In this document: positions 21,592 through 32,084 of the stretch, in pieces
Numbering within the stretch: position 1 is the first letter of the stretch
How the letters are laid out: each line of letters begins with the position of its first letter
Assembly: GCA_039000515.1 (NCBI GenBank)
Contig: JBCFYV010000001.1
Location: 34,073,604 to 34,137,603, forward strand
Direction of reading: 5' to 3'
Length of the DNA stretch: 64,000 nt
Origin: Timema cristinae
Taxonomy: Eukaryota; Arthropoda; Insecta; Phasmatodea; Timematidae
The notes under the pieces: generated by a model
Database searches by the model: none
What the model saw: only the letters and a program-made list of their open reading frames with translations
Told to the model about the DNA's origin: nothing
Translations under genes and position numbers: made by a program

Positions 21592-22195
21592 TAGATTGAC
21601 ATCTAGTCCACTAGTAACCTCATTGTTTTTTTAATATGATTAAATCTTTGGTTAAAACTGATCAACTTTTGAGATATTTTATTTTATGTGTGACTAAGGT
21701 ATAGAAAAGAATGATTGTTTTAAAGATAAGCAAGTATTCTTACATATTTTTTTATATAAATATTTTATGTATCTGCTTCCATTTAGATTGAAAGAAAAGC
21801 AGGCATTAATTAGCATTTGCCGACAAAAGGAATAAACTAAACAGTTGTTTTTCTATCCTTTATTTGAAAGTCTGGAATTTAGCATTTTAGATTGGACCAA
21901 AAGTGTCTGTTTTAATTCATGACCAAAGTGTCTTACAGCCTTATAATATTATTTTTTACTTAGAATCGAAAACGGTTTTTACATTCTTATATGGTATACA
22001 TCAATATTTGTATTTTGTTTCATAGTAGCATAAAATTGAAATTAGCTTGATTTTATAATACATTTTAATATGAGCTTGATACCACCAGATGGTTGTTCTG
22101 CTGGGGGAAAAAAAGAGCAAAATATAAACTTAATTAGAATTTAGATAGAGACAAAGCTAGTGAACTAAATATTTGAGTCTCAATTGAATAGATAA
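21592..22195 (-). repeat. right arm of the roughly 600-bp inverted repeat
   Basis: Complement of 15502-16098. It contains one small extra duplication, in which an ACCAAAAGTGTCTGT-like word recurs as GACCAAAGTGTCTTACAG around 21898-21940. The outer end fades out near ATTCAATTGAGACTCAAATA (complement). Confidence 0.9.
22042..22125 (-). other. candidate splice acceptor plus terminal coding segment (right arm)
   Basis: Minus strand: GCTCTTTTTTTCCCCCAG ends in AG at 22102-22101, then a frame reading AEQPSGGIKLILKCIIKSS and TAA at 22044-22042. Relative to the left arm the substitutions keep pyrimidines in the tract, one is synonymous (CCT to CCA) and one is V to I. Which arm is ancestral cannot be told here. 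Confidence 0.3.
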
Positions 22196-23186
22196 GACAA
22201 TGTTGATATATTGATAAATATAATATTTAATATTTATATATATACACATACATACATTTTTTTATGTCTTGAGCAACCTTTTTAAATTTTAATAGTTTTT
22301 TAGGTTACAAATTATATATAACTCTATACTTGCTTTTTCAAGTAAAAATAATCTAATAATTGTTTACTAATAATACATTTTTGAAAATTTTGTTCAAAAC
22401 CTTTATTGAATACATGATAAATTATATATGGTTGGGTCATAAATACATATTTAAATATGTATCCGTTTTATAATAGCTTTATTCTACTTACCTTTAGACC
22501 ACCCTTAACACTATTTATCTAATTACTGTTAGTAATAATAATAATAATAATAATATAATAATAATAATAATAAAACAATAATTAATTATTATTATTACTT
22601 ACAGTAATTAAATAAATAGTGTATTGATGTTAAACTGAAACAAAACCCAATCTAAATCTAACACAATAACACATGTTTTTCGCTTTTATAAATTATATGT
22701 CAATTTCAATCATTTGTCATATTAATCAAACCTATCTCGAAGTGGATAATTCCCAAAATTCCTTTATTAATATTTAAGCTTTCAGAAAAGGTCGAATCTA
22801 CCGTGGTCCAACTTTACTAATACATAGATCCTCTCTAATTTAAAACCAATTTGTAAATATATATTTTAAATTTCTAAATAAAATTTGACAAACTAATAAA
22901 AGAACAATAACGCATCCTCCTACACCTCCAACCACCAAAAAAGTCGATGTTTTTTTACCACTCCAAATATCTTATAACTTAATAATTTTTTTTTTACTCT
23001 ATACTAATCTTGTTCAGGTTACGCGCCGTTGCAACAGAAAATGGATTACGTTCCCATCCCGTCGGTTGTATGGTAAATCATAATTAAGGAAAGTATAAAT
23101 TAATTTTTACCTGAAACAACTTAAAATGTTCCAAGATTACAGGTTGATATTATTGATTTTTGTTCCCGCTTCTTTAATATTTATGA
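22196..23186. other. AT-rich DNA with (AAT)n microsatellite
   Basis: Contains AAT and ATT runs near 22530-22600 that face each other. No gene or repeat family otherwise. Confidence 0.45.
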
Positions 23187-23463
23187 GTGACCTGGTGGTC
23201 CAGGGGTAAGATGCCCGATTTCTGTGCTGGGGTCCGGGGTTCAATTCTTGGTACTGGCACAGATTTATCTGAATACCAAAACCTTCCTTCACCTCTGACA
23301 AGACATCTTGTGAATGTGGGGAATGCCAGGCCTCCACCGTGGTTCGGATTCCACGTTAAACTGTAGGTCCTTCATTTCATCTCACAATCACCCTACCATT
23401 ACACATTAGCGCAAGTGCGTATAACCTGAACGGGTAGTAAGACGCGGTGCTAATAATAATAAT
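23187..23463 (+). repeat. SINE family C, full length
   Basis: Head GTGACCTGGTGGTCCAGGGG then TAAGATGCC, B box GGGGTTCAATTCTTGG, C-specific body CACAGATTTATCTGAATACC and CTCTGACAAGACATCTTG, GCCAGGCCTCCACCGTGGTT, then tail AACCTGAACGGGTAGTAAG, ACGCGGTGCTA and (AAT)n. Flanks TTTAATATTTAT and TTTAATGTTTGT suggest an imperfect target duplication. The 66-codon minus ORF over it is a chance frame. Confidence 0.93.
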
Positions 23464-23569
23464 TTAATGTTTGTTCGTTTACAATATTAGTAATTAGGAT
23501 AAAATATCACTAAAAAGCTGGTAAGAAAGATTTTGATCTTGTCAGCTGTATTAAAAATATTAGTAAGTA

Positions 23570-23750
23570 CGAGTAATAAAGAAATGTGAATGACGCATGG
23601 CGGCCAGCTTTACAACAGCTTTATTCGTGTTCTATTAAACAGCAATGCTTGGCGATATGGCCTATGCCGCAAGGCTCACCTAACTCACCGCTGCTGACAC
23701 CATTATTTGCGGAACATTGCACTAACACACAGAGTTTGTTTATTTTTTAA
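23570..23750. other. GC-richer patch, unidentified
   Basis: Words such as GCATGGCGGCCAGCTTTAC and CTCACCGCTGCTGACACC stand out from the AT-rich flanks. No frame stays open on either strand across it, and no repeat word is shared with the rest of the window. Confidence 0.3.
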
Positions 23751-23758
23751 AGTTTTTT

Positions 23759-24000
23759 TTAGCACCACTTCTTACTACTCGTTTGCGTTATATGCTTATG
23801 TAATTATTACGTTTATTGTTTTTAGGAATTAGGAAGGTTATTATAGGCGGCATGTACCCCCATTCCATGTAGGTAAAGTATAAATCCATAAAGGAAATAC
23901 CACCCTCAGTACACTGACTAAGATTAGAACCTCAATCTCCCAATCATCAGTAGTCTAATCTACCACAAGAGTAGAGCGTTAGACCACGTGGACATTGTTA
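23759..24000 (-). repeat. SINE subfamily B
   Basis: The plus strand shows tail complement TTAGCACCACTTCTTACTAC, body CACCCTCAGTACACTGACTA, B box complement GATTAGAACCTCAATCTCCC, and head complement GAGCGTTAGACCACGTGG. Confidence 0.85.
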
Positions 24001-24900
24001 AATTTGTTTATAATTTTTTGGAAGTTAACTGAAACGGCGTTAACTAATAATGGACACAATGCAATAAATACTCATTTCTCTATTATTTTACATTTTTTTT
24101 GATGACCAAACTTCAGTTACTAAGATTTAAGAGCTAAGAATTGAGGTATCGAAAATAGTCACATTAAGATATATTTTACCATATTTTATATTATTAAGAA
24201 TGTAGAGTCTCAATGAATCGAGTTTTACATAGTATAGTTTATGTTTACACATTCTAATACTTTTTATAATCTCACCAGTAGAATTTAAGAGAGATTTAAT
24301 TTGCGGATCAGTTAATTCAATTCACTATCGTTTAGATTTAAAAATATTATGTTGTTTTATATTGATCTACGATATTATAACATTAATTTTATGTATTATA
24401 AAATCTAGTTTTTTATAAAGCCAATGTGACAATGAGCTATCAAACACGTATAACGAAGTAGGTCATAATGGGGTGAATTATAGTTTAATATAGGTTTGAC
24501 CTATATTTTATGTGTCGTGCCTAAAGAAATCTCCTGATCGGAGGATCGCATGTGTTAACGTAAAAACATAAAATTACCGTTCAATGAAGGGAAATTTGGT
24601 CCTAAAATAACACGCGCAGACAGCCCTTAAATACCGGCGCTGCTATCAGATTATTTAAAGCAATTCATGCACATTATCACTCACTGTGTGGTGTGATATT
24701 TTATTAATCGAGGCTTATATATTTTGTGCGTTTTGTCTACATTAAATTGACCGAGTTTATTTTAAGTTTTTAATAGATACATTTTAATATAATTAAATTA
24801 ATAAATCAAAAAGAGGTGAAAATGCCGGGTGTAAAAATATTGTAGGCTCACTTACTCAATACAGCTTGATTATTCCAGTTTACTTAGAAGACAAACTCGT
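24001..24900. other. AT-rich DNA, no gene seen
   Basis: Mostly AT-rich, with a short GC-richer piece at 24600-24650 (ACACGCGCAGACAGCCC). No ORF over 60 codons. Confidence 0.4.
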
Positions 24901-24902
24901 CC

Positions 24903-24985
24903 GCTACCTTAGCTCTTGTCAATAGCGTGTCTACCCACTGAGAAAAGGGTCTCTGGTTAGGTTCCCGGCATTTCCAAATATTTTT
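24903..24985 (+). repeat. tRNA-like SINE head, diverged
   Basis: Same layout as the repeat at 10600: ACCTTAGCTCTTGTCAATAG, CGTGTCTACCCACTGAG, AAAAGGGTCTCTGGTTAGG with a mutated B box, then AAATATTTTTCAGTT. Confidence 0.5.
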
Positions 24986-25203
24986 CAGTTAATGAATCCT
25001 TTTTTTGACAATTAACGTTTTAAAACGTAACGTGACGTAAAGTATTTATTTTAAATACTTTTAAAATAAATCAATTTATGACATTTACAAATTTACATAA
25101 AAATCTGGTAAAATAATAACTTACTTTATAATGATTACATTTTACCTTAAGTTATACTTCATTGTATAATAAAAAGCCATAGCGTCTAATACAATATTGA
25201 AAC

Positions 25204-25445
25204 TGCTTCAGTGGCCGAACGATCTAAGGCGTCACTCTCGTATTAAACTGGCCTGCTTTTGGTGGGGAGATCGGCGTTCAAATCTCAGTCGGATCTACTG
25301 TGGGTGGTTTATCTCAAATGATTTCCCTCTCTTTTTCCACCCAAATGCTTGTATATTACCTCTAAAATGCTTCTTCTCATCCCTACCCCTTTAGAGTAAT
25401 TATCCTATATACGTATAGCCTGAACAGGTAATAAGACATGATACT
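25204..25445 (+). repeat. SINE subfamily B
   Basis: Head CAGTGGCCGAACGATCTAAG then GCGTCACTCTCG, B box GGCGTTCAAATCTCAGTCGG, body CTTTTTCCACCCAAATGC, tail AGCCTGAACAGGTAATAAG. The 65-codon ORF over it is a chance frame. Confidence 0.88.
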
Positions 25446-27360
25446 ATTATTTTTTTAAATACGTCAATTTATCATGGTAACTTTAATTTTTGGAAAAGGC
25501 TCAATATTTTCCTGCTAATTAACACTTTGTCAAATGGAGCTGTGTAAACTATTTATTCAAACCGGGATAGTCATTTTTGTCTGCTTTGTGTAGTAAAATA
25601 ATTAATTCTAATGACTATTTCTCTAATAAATGTGTGTTTGTGATGGAAGTAGACTAAAGTATTGTTTATGTCAGCTACGAGTAGAAATACATACTAAGAA
25701 GTATAAATTCTAATTTATATAATCTTAGTTTTCTTTTAGCACCGTATCTTACTACTACGAGGATGCAGCATAAAAGTACCCTTATTATCTTCGACGTGTT
25801 TTGATACCTCTTTGGGCTATATACTCACTCAACTTTTCCTATTAAACATAGCTGATATATATTAATTATTACTTGAATATAAAATATGCGAAAACACATA
25901 AAGGTCACTAAATCAATCACACATTTTTTTTAAACTAAATTTTGTCTTAAATATAGATTACTATAAACTTAATGCCAGAGAGATAAAGTAAGCTAGATTT
26001 TGACGTTTAATAAAAAAAAATCATATTTTAATCATATTCTGTGACTTATGTTTGTAAAACATCCCAAATACTCTTTCATATACTGTTATACAACTCTGTT
26101 ACTCAATTTTATATATATACAATATAATATTTCTGGTTACAAAATGTTTTAAAAATATAACATCGCCGACTTAAATATAATAGTATTTTACAAATATATA
26201 TATTTATAAAATAATATATGTATGTAAAATACTATAAATATATATATATATTCTTTATATCAATTCAGTTTGCTTAGATATTTAAACCAACATATTTAAA
26301 ACACTCCTGTGTGGTCAATTTGTTTAGTATTATTTTAATTAAATTAACTATTCATTAATCCACGTTAATCAGTGAATGTTTGAACTCTATTATTACTGGG
26401 TTACTAATCTCTCAAAAAGTGGTTGATATTTGTAAATGAAATATTGATATACCCTATATTTTATTACAATAATCATAAAACGTCTTAACTAAAGCTTTGC
26501 TTTACTACATACCTTGTGTCTGGAATACGTGAAAAAGCTGACCTATGTGATATTTATATTTTATGTATGACTACTACTTTAAATATATATTTAAAGGAAT
26601 ATAACCGAACATTAGCGGCCCGTTCAGAGGAATATTTTTCCAATCCATGTGCTGTGACTTCAACAAACACAATGTTTATCAAATAACAATTTCATGAACA
26701 TGGTTGCATGGGAAATTAAAAGAACCAGAGAGGCAGTGTTTTATAATTGACGCAACGACACTCTAAGAACAAAGATTGATCATAATTGCAACTTACGCAT
26801 TATTAGTTCTATTTAGTGTATTAATAAATAACTATGTCTTAAAAATGTTTAACAACAAAATATGTTTTCATTAAATAACGTAAAAACTATGCTTCTAGGT
26901 AAAATAAAGTTAATAAAAATACTATTTTGCTATTTATTCGTAAGCCAGTTTGATTTTTACAAAACTTCTGCGATAAAAATAACTTTTTCTTAGCCAATTT
27001 GGCAGTGGTTTGTTTTTCCTATGAACCGTAGATTTTAATTTTTCAACTTTCGAAGAGATTTAAAATATTTGATTAAAATTTTCTTGGATGTTTTCTTAGA
27101 TAATTTTATAATTATCTTTTTGAATTCATTTTATTAAATATATTTCAATCTTCTACACAAAATATGAACGTTTTCTAAGAACGTGTTTCCATGAGAAAGC
27201 TAGTTTAGTTCTATTTAAGAAGAACTAATTTCATTTTATAACACGAGGGAATTCATAAACTATATTTAATTTTACAGGGAACGTGAATTAATTAAACAAT
27301 TTTTAAAGTGTTTTTATAGAAGTGTAATTAAAAGGTTCAAAATTTTTAAAACAAAATATA
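25446..27360. other. AT-rich DNA; SINE tail fragment at 25738-25800
   Basis: A minus-strand tail fragment (TTTTAGCACCGTATCTTACT) lies at 25738-25800 with no body. The remainder is strongly AT-rich with TA-rich tracts at 26110-26260. No ORF longer than 60 codons. Confidence 0.5.
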
Positions 27361-27361
27361 T

Positions 27362-27605
27362 AAATTATATTAGTCTACCGGTTGTTCTCTATGGTTGTGA
27401 AACGTAGTCCCTTACCATACGTGATGAAAAAAAAAAATGTTTGAGTTGCTTAGGAAGGAAGATATTTGGTCCCAAAAGGGATGCGCATACTGAGGAGTGG
27501 AGGAAGTTAAAAAATGACAAATAACATACTCTGTACTTATCAAGACATTGTTAATAGGTCTCGTAGATTACCGTGGGCAGCGGGTATGGGAAAATCTAAA
27601 ACCGT
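27362..27605 (+). mobile_element. LINE ORF segment downstream of the RT core
   Basis: The plus strand encodes VLYGCET (27385-27405), then a stop at the W position, then LTIRDEKKKCLSCLGRKIFG with PKRDAHTEEWRKL, and in a shifted frame IVNRSRRLPWAAGMGK. These match the thumb-region blocks of many LINE ORFs: LYGCETW, a RKIFGP-type block, and S-R-R-L-x-W-A-G. The frame is broken by a poly-A insertion and shifts. The next expected part of this ORF appears beyond the minisatellite, at 28.2 kb. Confidence 0.75.
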
Positions 27606-28140
27606 GTTAAGTGTATTGACTATCTCAAGATAGGGATAGTGTGTAATAAGGTGGACTGTATATAACTAGCTTAAGATAGGGATAGGGTGTTGTGAGAGAC
27701 TGGATAGAACTAGCTTAATATAGGGATAGTGTGTAACGAGGTGGACTGGATAGAACTAGCTCAAGATAGGGATAGGGTGTAATGAGGGGGACTGGATAGA
27801 ACTAGCTTGAGATAGGGATAGGGTGTAATGAGGGGGACTGGATAGAAATAGCTCAATATAGAGATAGTGTGTAATGAGATGGATGATAGAACTAGCTCAA
27901 TATAGGGATATGGTGTGATGAGGGGGACTGGATAGAACTATCTCAATATAGAGATAGTGTGTAATGAGGTGGACTGATAGAACTAGCTCAAAATAAAGCT
28001 AGTGTGTAATGAGGTGGACTGATAGAACTAGCTCAAAATAGGATAGGGTGTAATGAGGGAGACCGGATAGAACTAGCTCGAGATAGGGATAGCGTGTAAT
28101 GAGGGGACTGGATAGAACTAGCTCGAGATAGGGATAGGTA
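27605..28140. repeat. minisatellite, roughly 46-bp unit, about 12 copies
   Basis: Unit approximates GACTGGATAGAACTAGCTC / AAGATAGGGATAGGGTGTA / ATGAGGGG. Copies differ by single-base changes and short deletions; subtypes differ at AAGATA/AATATA/GAGATA and GGGTGT/GTGTGT, suggesting stepwise amplification. ORFs on the minus strand with repeated LELVLS are by-products. It is bracketed by LINE coding fragments on both sides. Confidence 0.95.
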
Positions 28141-28149
28141 GTGTGCTTT

Positions 28150-28290
28150 GTAAGTATGGCACTTAACTTTGGTGTTCCTTTCGCCATTCAGTATCCCTGA
28201 TATGAATAGGATCGCAGAAGACAGAGAGATGTGGCTGCAGTGACAAGGCCTGGCCTTTAGGAAATGAAGAGGATGATCAATAATATTATT
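28150..28290 (+). mobile_element. LINE ORF C-terminal remnant
   Basis: The plus strand reads DMNRIAEDREMWLQ followed by a stop, the D-R-x-x-W block that ends many LINE ORFs. This is the same block seen at 14.7 kb. Following sequence becomes AAT-rich (ATCAATAATATTATTATAAT), a possible 3' tail. Its order after the 27.4 kb fragment on the same strand supports one element split by the minisatellite. Confidence 0.6.
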
Positions 28291-28949
28291 ATAATTGGCA
28301 TGAACAAACATTTCGAACATATCAATGACGTGCGTCAAAATTTATTGTTTTTGTTCGAGAGAGCTTTAACGCAAACACAGTCAAATTCTCACACAACAAT
28401 ATTGTAAAAGTAGGATTCAGCGGCCATTTTGAAGTGTGATATAATTTATTGGTCAACAACAAAATTTGCTGTGAAAGATAGTAGCTGCGAACGTATAATA
28501 TCTTGGCCAAAAATTTGACATAAACGATAATTTTTTCTATTGATTAATATATTAGTTTTATAGAATAAAGAAACAACAAAATTATTTTAAGCTGTACATT
28601 TTTTATAGAGGCAACTTAAATAACTTATATTAATTATTCTTTATTTTTACAATGATAAGAATTGGTTGAATATTTATTTGGTTACTTTACTAATATAAAT
28701 GTAGCAAGTACTTAAGAAAATTAGTTGTAGCATCACAAACAAAACTTAATGTTTTAAAAGAAACTTTAACGTTGCTTCCTAAAAAATTTAACATGGGTAT
28801 AATTAAATACAATTTATTTCCCTCCAAGAAAATATCTAAACTTAAATTAATAAAAAAAAACTACCAATAAAATGTGAACTGGAACTAACAAAATTTTCCG
28901 GTGTCGTGGCTATCACTGAAACTTACTCGTCCACTAGGGATGTACAAAT
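28291..28949. other. AT-rich DNA, no gene seen
   Basis: Only short chance frames. No repeat word recognised. Confidence 0.4.
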
Positions 28950-29095
28950 TTAATTACACCATTGGGTAGGGATGAGGAAGGTAGAGTTTAGAAGAAATGT
29001 ACCCACATTTATGTGAAGAGAGAGTTGAAAACCATTGATTATATACCAATCTCAGCACAAATGGAAGGGAGTCAAACAGGGCTTCCCTGTTAGTG
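28950..29095 (-). repeat. SINE A/B body fragment
   Basis: The plus strand shows body complement GGGATGAGGAAGGTAGAGTT, ACCCACATTTATGTGAAGAG and AGAGTTGAAAACCATT without an identifiable head or tail. Confidence 0.55.
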
Positions 29096-29164
29096 GAAAA
29101 CTATACTAAATTATCTCTACATTATTTTAGTCCACGTGTAAACTGGTGTGGGTATAGCTATTAA

Positions 29165-29329
29165 GGTGTGAGTGTAGGGGATCCTAGAAAAGGCAAGTTT
29201 TTTTTACAGTTTTTATAGCAAAACAGTTTTTTGGCCAATTGAGGTCACCATGTGTAGAAAATACAATTGTAAAGTTTAATTTTCACACATGGTGACCTCA
29301 AAAGTTTTTAAATATATCTCATGAGCATA
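29165..29329. mobile_element. palindromic TTAA MITE, left half (interrupted copy)
   Basis: Begins after TTAA at 29161-29164 with GGTGTGAGTGTAGGGGATCC. It stops at ...CTCATGAGCATA exactly where a 1.87-kb element starts. Its other half resumes at 31201. The two halves together total about 390 bp, the length of the uninterrupted copy at 10173-10566. An internal local duplication (ATTTTCACACATGGTGACCT against GGTCACCATGTGTAG) is also seen here. Confidence 0.85.
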
Positions 29330-29591
29330 GGGGTCATCCATAAACCACGTAACGCTTTTTTCTTATCTTTTAGCCCCACCCCCTCTCACCATGTAATATC
29401 AACAAGTAGACATTTATCCTAGCCGCTTCCCCCCCTCCCCTCCACCTGTGTTACGTAACTTTTTTTCACCAAGAATGTATGTCAGTTTTTCATAGGTATG
29501 TTTTGCGAAATTAAAGGAGGAATTCAGTTTTAATACTTCTTAAAATCCATTTTAAATCTTGATTATAAATTATTTCAGAGAGTATTATTAT

Positions 29592-29846
29592 TTATACAGA
29601 CATAAAGACGTCAATCTCTAATTCCTCAGGTTCATGAGGAGAAACCTCTGTTATATTTATGTTATGGATGTCAGGTTTGTGATCAAAGTAAGTTCTATGT
29701 GCTGAGTAGGATGGCCCTTTTCTGTAGTAGCGCAACATGATGATGTTAAAGTGTCCACATACGATTCTTGACGATGGAGGAAGACATCTTATAATATTGT
29801 GTACTTTTTTGATAGTCATATTATCATCATTTAGAGAGCTATCCAA
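29592..29846 (-). CDS. 84-codon ORF inside the TIR element, unknown
   Basis: Minus-strand frame starting MDSSLNDDNMTIKKVHNIIR, with CLPPSSRIVCGHFNI and ending ITEVSPHEPEELEIDVFMSV. Its composition is mixed and protein-like, not AT-repeat-like. It may be a surviving piece of the element's own protein or a captured fragment. There is no recognisable DDE or zinc-finger motif. Confidence 0.25.
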   Translation of the reverse strand: MDSSLNDDNMTIKKVHNIIRCLPPSSRIVCGHFNIIMLRYYRKGPSYSAHRTYFDHKPDIHNINITEVSPHEPEELEIDVFMSV

Positions 29847-29979
29847 ACAATTCTAGGCATACAACATTTATAAATTATATTTTGGATTAATCTACAACTA
29901 TACTTTTGTTAACCTATCAATACCTAGACTCATGTTTAGTTCCAACATCGATCCTGGATCCTGGCTTCACTCTCGAAAA

Positions 29980-30150
29980 AGACTAGATGACCAATGAAGC
30001 AGAGATCGGGGTTCGAATACCTGTCGGATGTATACAGAGGGGCTTTTCCTAAATGGTTTGATACTCTCTCCATATTAATAAAGAGTAGATTAAATTTAAA
30101 ATTCTACCTTCCTCATTTCTACTCGTTAGAGAAATATAATAAAAAATAAC
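29980..30150 (+). repeat. SINE A/B body, head-truncated
   Basis: B box AGATCGGGGTTCGAATACC, body CTTTTCCTAAATGGTTTG, CCTTCCTCATTTCTACTCGT. It lies inside the TIR element, so it inserted after (or moved with) that element. Confidence 0.7.
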
Positions 30151-30194
30151 AAGAATAACGACAATTCTACTACACCAACCTACAAAATGTATAC

Positions 30195-30372
30195 TAAAAA
30201 GGCAGAATTTTTAAAGAAAATATACCAGCATTTGCATGAAAGGAGAGCGGGAAGCCATTTAGGAAAAGCAACCCTCAGTAGATCTGATTGTTAATCGAAT
30301 CCCACCTTCCCAACATCGGCCGTCTAGTCTACTGAGAGAATGACAATTTAGACAATGCGACCACCTAGCGGG
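30195..30372 (-). repeat. SINE subfamily B, tail-truncated
   Basis: The plus strand shows GCATTTGCATGAAAGGAGAG, GGGAAGCCATTTAGGAAAAG, B box complement TTAATCGAATCCCACC and head complement ending CGACCACCTAGCGGGTG. It is also inside the TIR element and faces the preceding copy. Confidence 0.75.
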
Positions 30373-31080
30373 TGTATAATAGTTGCATTTATATAATACA
30401 CACTAGATTTATCAGAAGGGAAGAGGTATGGGCTTAAATACACCCAACTTTTGAAAATATTTAATGATATTTGAAGCTTTACTTTTTAAAACATGCTGCT
30501 CGTGCGAAGAAATAACATTATTGATAGACTCCTCGAACTTTCCTTGAGATAAATTCTGTACGTTTGATTTCTATTTCGCTACATCTTTTTTAGACTCTTA
30601 CAGTGTTTTTTTTCTGGATATCGCTTTCCATACGCAATCAATGAACACGTCTCTTCTTTTTGAAGAGATTTTTTTTTGTGTACAAACCCAAGTGATTATT
30701 CACGGCCTATTTAAAAGAATGTGCAGTAGGAATCTAAATTATACTCAAACTCAACTATACCTATAAATTAAGGCCGCTTGGACTCACAGCTGTTATCCAA
30801 CTAAAAGCACGTGAGAGGGTTAGTAGATTTGACAAATTAAAACAAGTGTGTTGAGTATAAACATGTCACTGTCATGCATATGGAAATATGGGTTTTCGAA
30901 TGTGCTTGGCATTAGTAGTCTCTGGCAGACAATGACACCTAAGTGCATTCAAAATATTAAAATACAAAAATTAAGTGTTAAACCTGCATTTTCAACGCCA
31001 CAGATAGTTGGAAGTTATCTATAAGTATGTTTATCAACGGTGAAAACATGAATAAAAATATTATTTTTGAACATTAGAAT
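30373..31080. other. interior of the TIR element, nothing recognised
   Basis: No transposase-like frame, no SINE box. It ends at the sub-terminal TGTTACGTAACAC near 31097. Confidence 0.4.
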
Positions 31081-31200
31081 TTGAGTATAAGAACTGTGTT
31101 ACGTAACACTTTGATGTACCCCACCCTCCCAAAAATCTAACAGCATGTAGACACTAGAGCTCCCCTTCTAAGCGTTACGTGGTGTATGGATGACCCCATA

Positions 31201-31424
31201 GCAGTATTAGATGAGAAACTTTTTAATTTAAGAGAAAAATTTGTGTAATTAAATTCCAGGACAACCTTGACAAATATTAAATAACTGTTGATATCACTAT
31301 GCGAAGAAAATTAAACTCTATATTTATACTGAAGCAATATTTGATTTATTTTGACCTAAATAACCTTTTTTATATAAAAACTCCCAAAACACTGACCTTT
31401 TCTGAAGTCCCCTAAATCTCCACC
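31201..31424. mobile_element. palindromic TTAA MITE, right half (interrupted copy)
   Basis: Resumes with GCAGTATTAGATGAGAAAC and runs to the right end ...CTCCACC followed by TTAA at 31425-31428. Contains ACTGTTGATATCACTATGCG, the word shared by all copies. Confidence 0.85.
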
Positions 31425-31608
31425 TTAACCTATTGCTACCGAATTCAAACCTTGCCCATGACATTTTTTTTAATGTGATCAATTTTTCAATTTTTATAAT
31501 GTAAGCATTTTATGAATAGAACTAAAACTAAATCACTTTAAAAATATATCAAGCTGTTCATCGTATTTGTAAAGTGTGAAGAGTTTATATAATACTAGAA
31601 TCAATTAA

Positions 31609-31989
31609 GGTGGAAGTACAGGGAATGCTAGAAGAGGACAATGTTTTTCCAGATTACACAACAAAAAATATTTTGGGCTTAGATAAATAAAATATTGATC
31701 CAGTTTAGAGATAAAGCGTAATTTATTCTTTACATAGTAATATCAATAGCTCTTGAATGTACGTCAAAGGTGTCCTATAATTTTATAAAAACTGTTTCTC
31801 TTCATTTAAATACTTTCTCATCTAATGCAGCTATGCTTATGATCGACATTCAAGAGTTGATGATGTCACTATGTGTAGAAAATTAAACTCTATATTTGTA
31901 CGGGAACAATATTTTTATTTATTTTGCCCAAAAACTCTTTTGATATAAAAACTGCGAAAACACACACCTTTCATCGGGGTCCCTACACC
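31609..31989. mobile_element. palindromic TTAA MITE, complete copy
   Basis: Flanked by TTAA at 31605-31608 and 31990-31993. Left end GGTGGAAGTACAGGGAATGC; right-end complement GGTGTAGGGACCCCGATG. The centre carries CTCATCTAATGCAGCTATGC then TTATGATCG, the uninterrupted form of the site hit by the element at 29330. Confidence 0.85.
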
Positions 31990-32084
31990 TTAACCTTATA
32001 CCAATCGTATCAGTAAAATATTTGTATCATAAATAGACCTACATATTTGCAATGATAAGCAAGTTAATATCTCAAATAGTATTA

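Larger units (their letters stand above)
29330..31197. mobile_element. 1.87-kb TIR DNA transposon remnant, 3-bp ATA duplication
   Basis: Left end GGGGTCATCCATAAACCACG then TAACGC; right end complement GGGGTCATCCATACACCACG then TAACGC. Flanked by ATA at 29327-29329 and 31198-31200. Removing it restores CATGAGCATAGCAGTATTAG, which matches the central part of intact MITE copies (complement of CTAATGCAGCTATGCTTATG), so the boundaries are supported by an empty-site paralogue. Sub-terminal TGTTACGTAAC occurs in both arms. A 3-bp duplication points to, but does not prove, a PIF/Harbinger-like group. The interior holds an unidentified 84-codon frame and two old SINE copies. Confidence 0.85.

Noticed and set aside
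27999..28338. Minus-strand ORFs with repeated LELVLS
   Set aside because: Translations of the 46-bp minisatellite.
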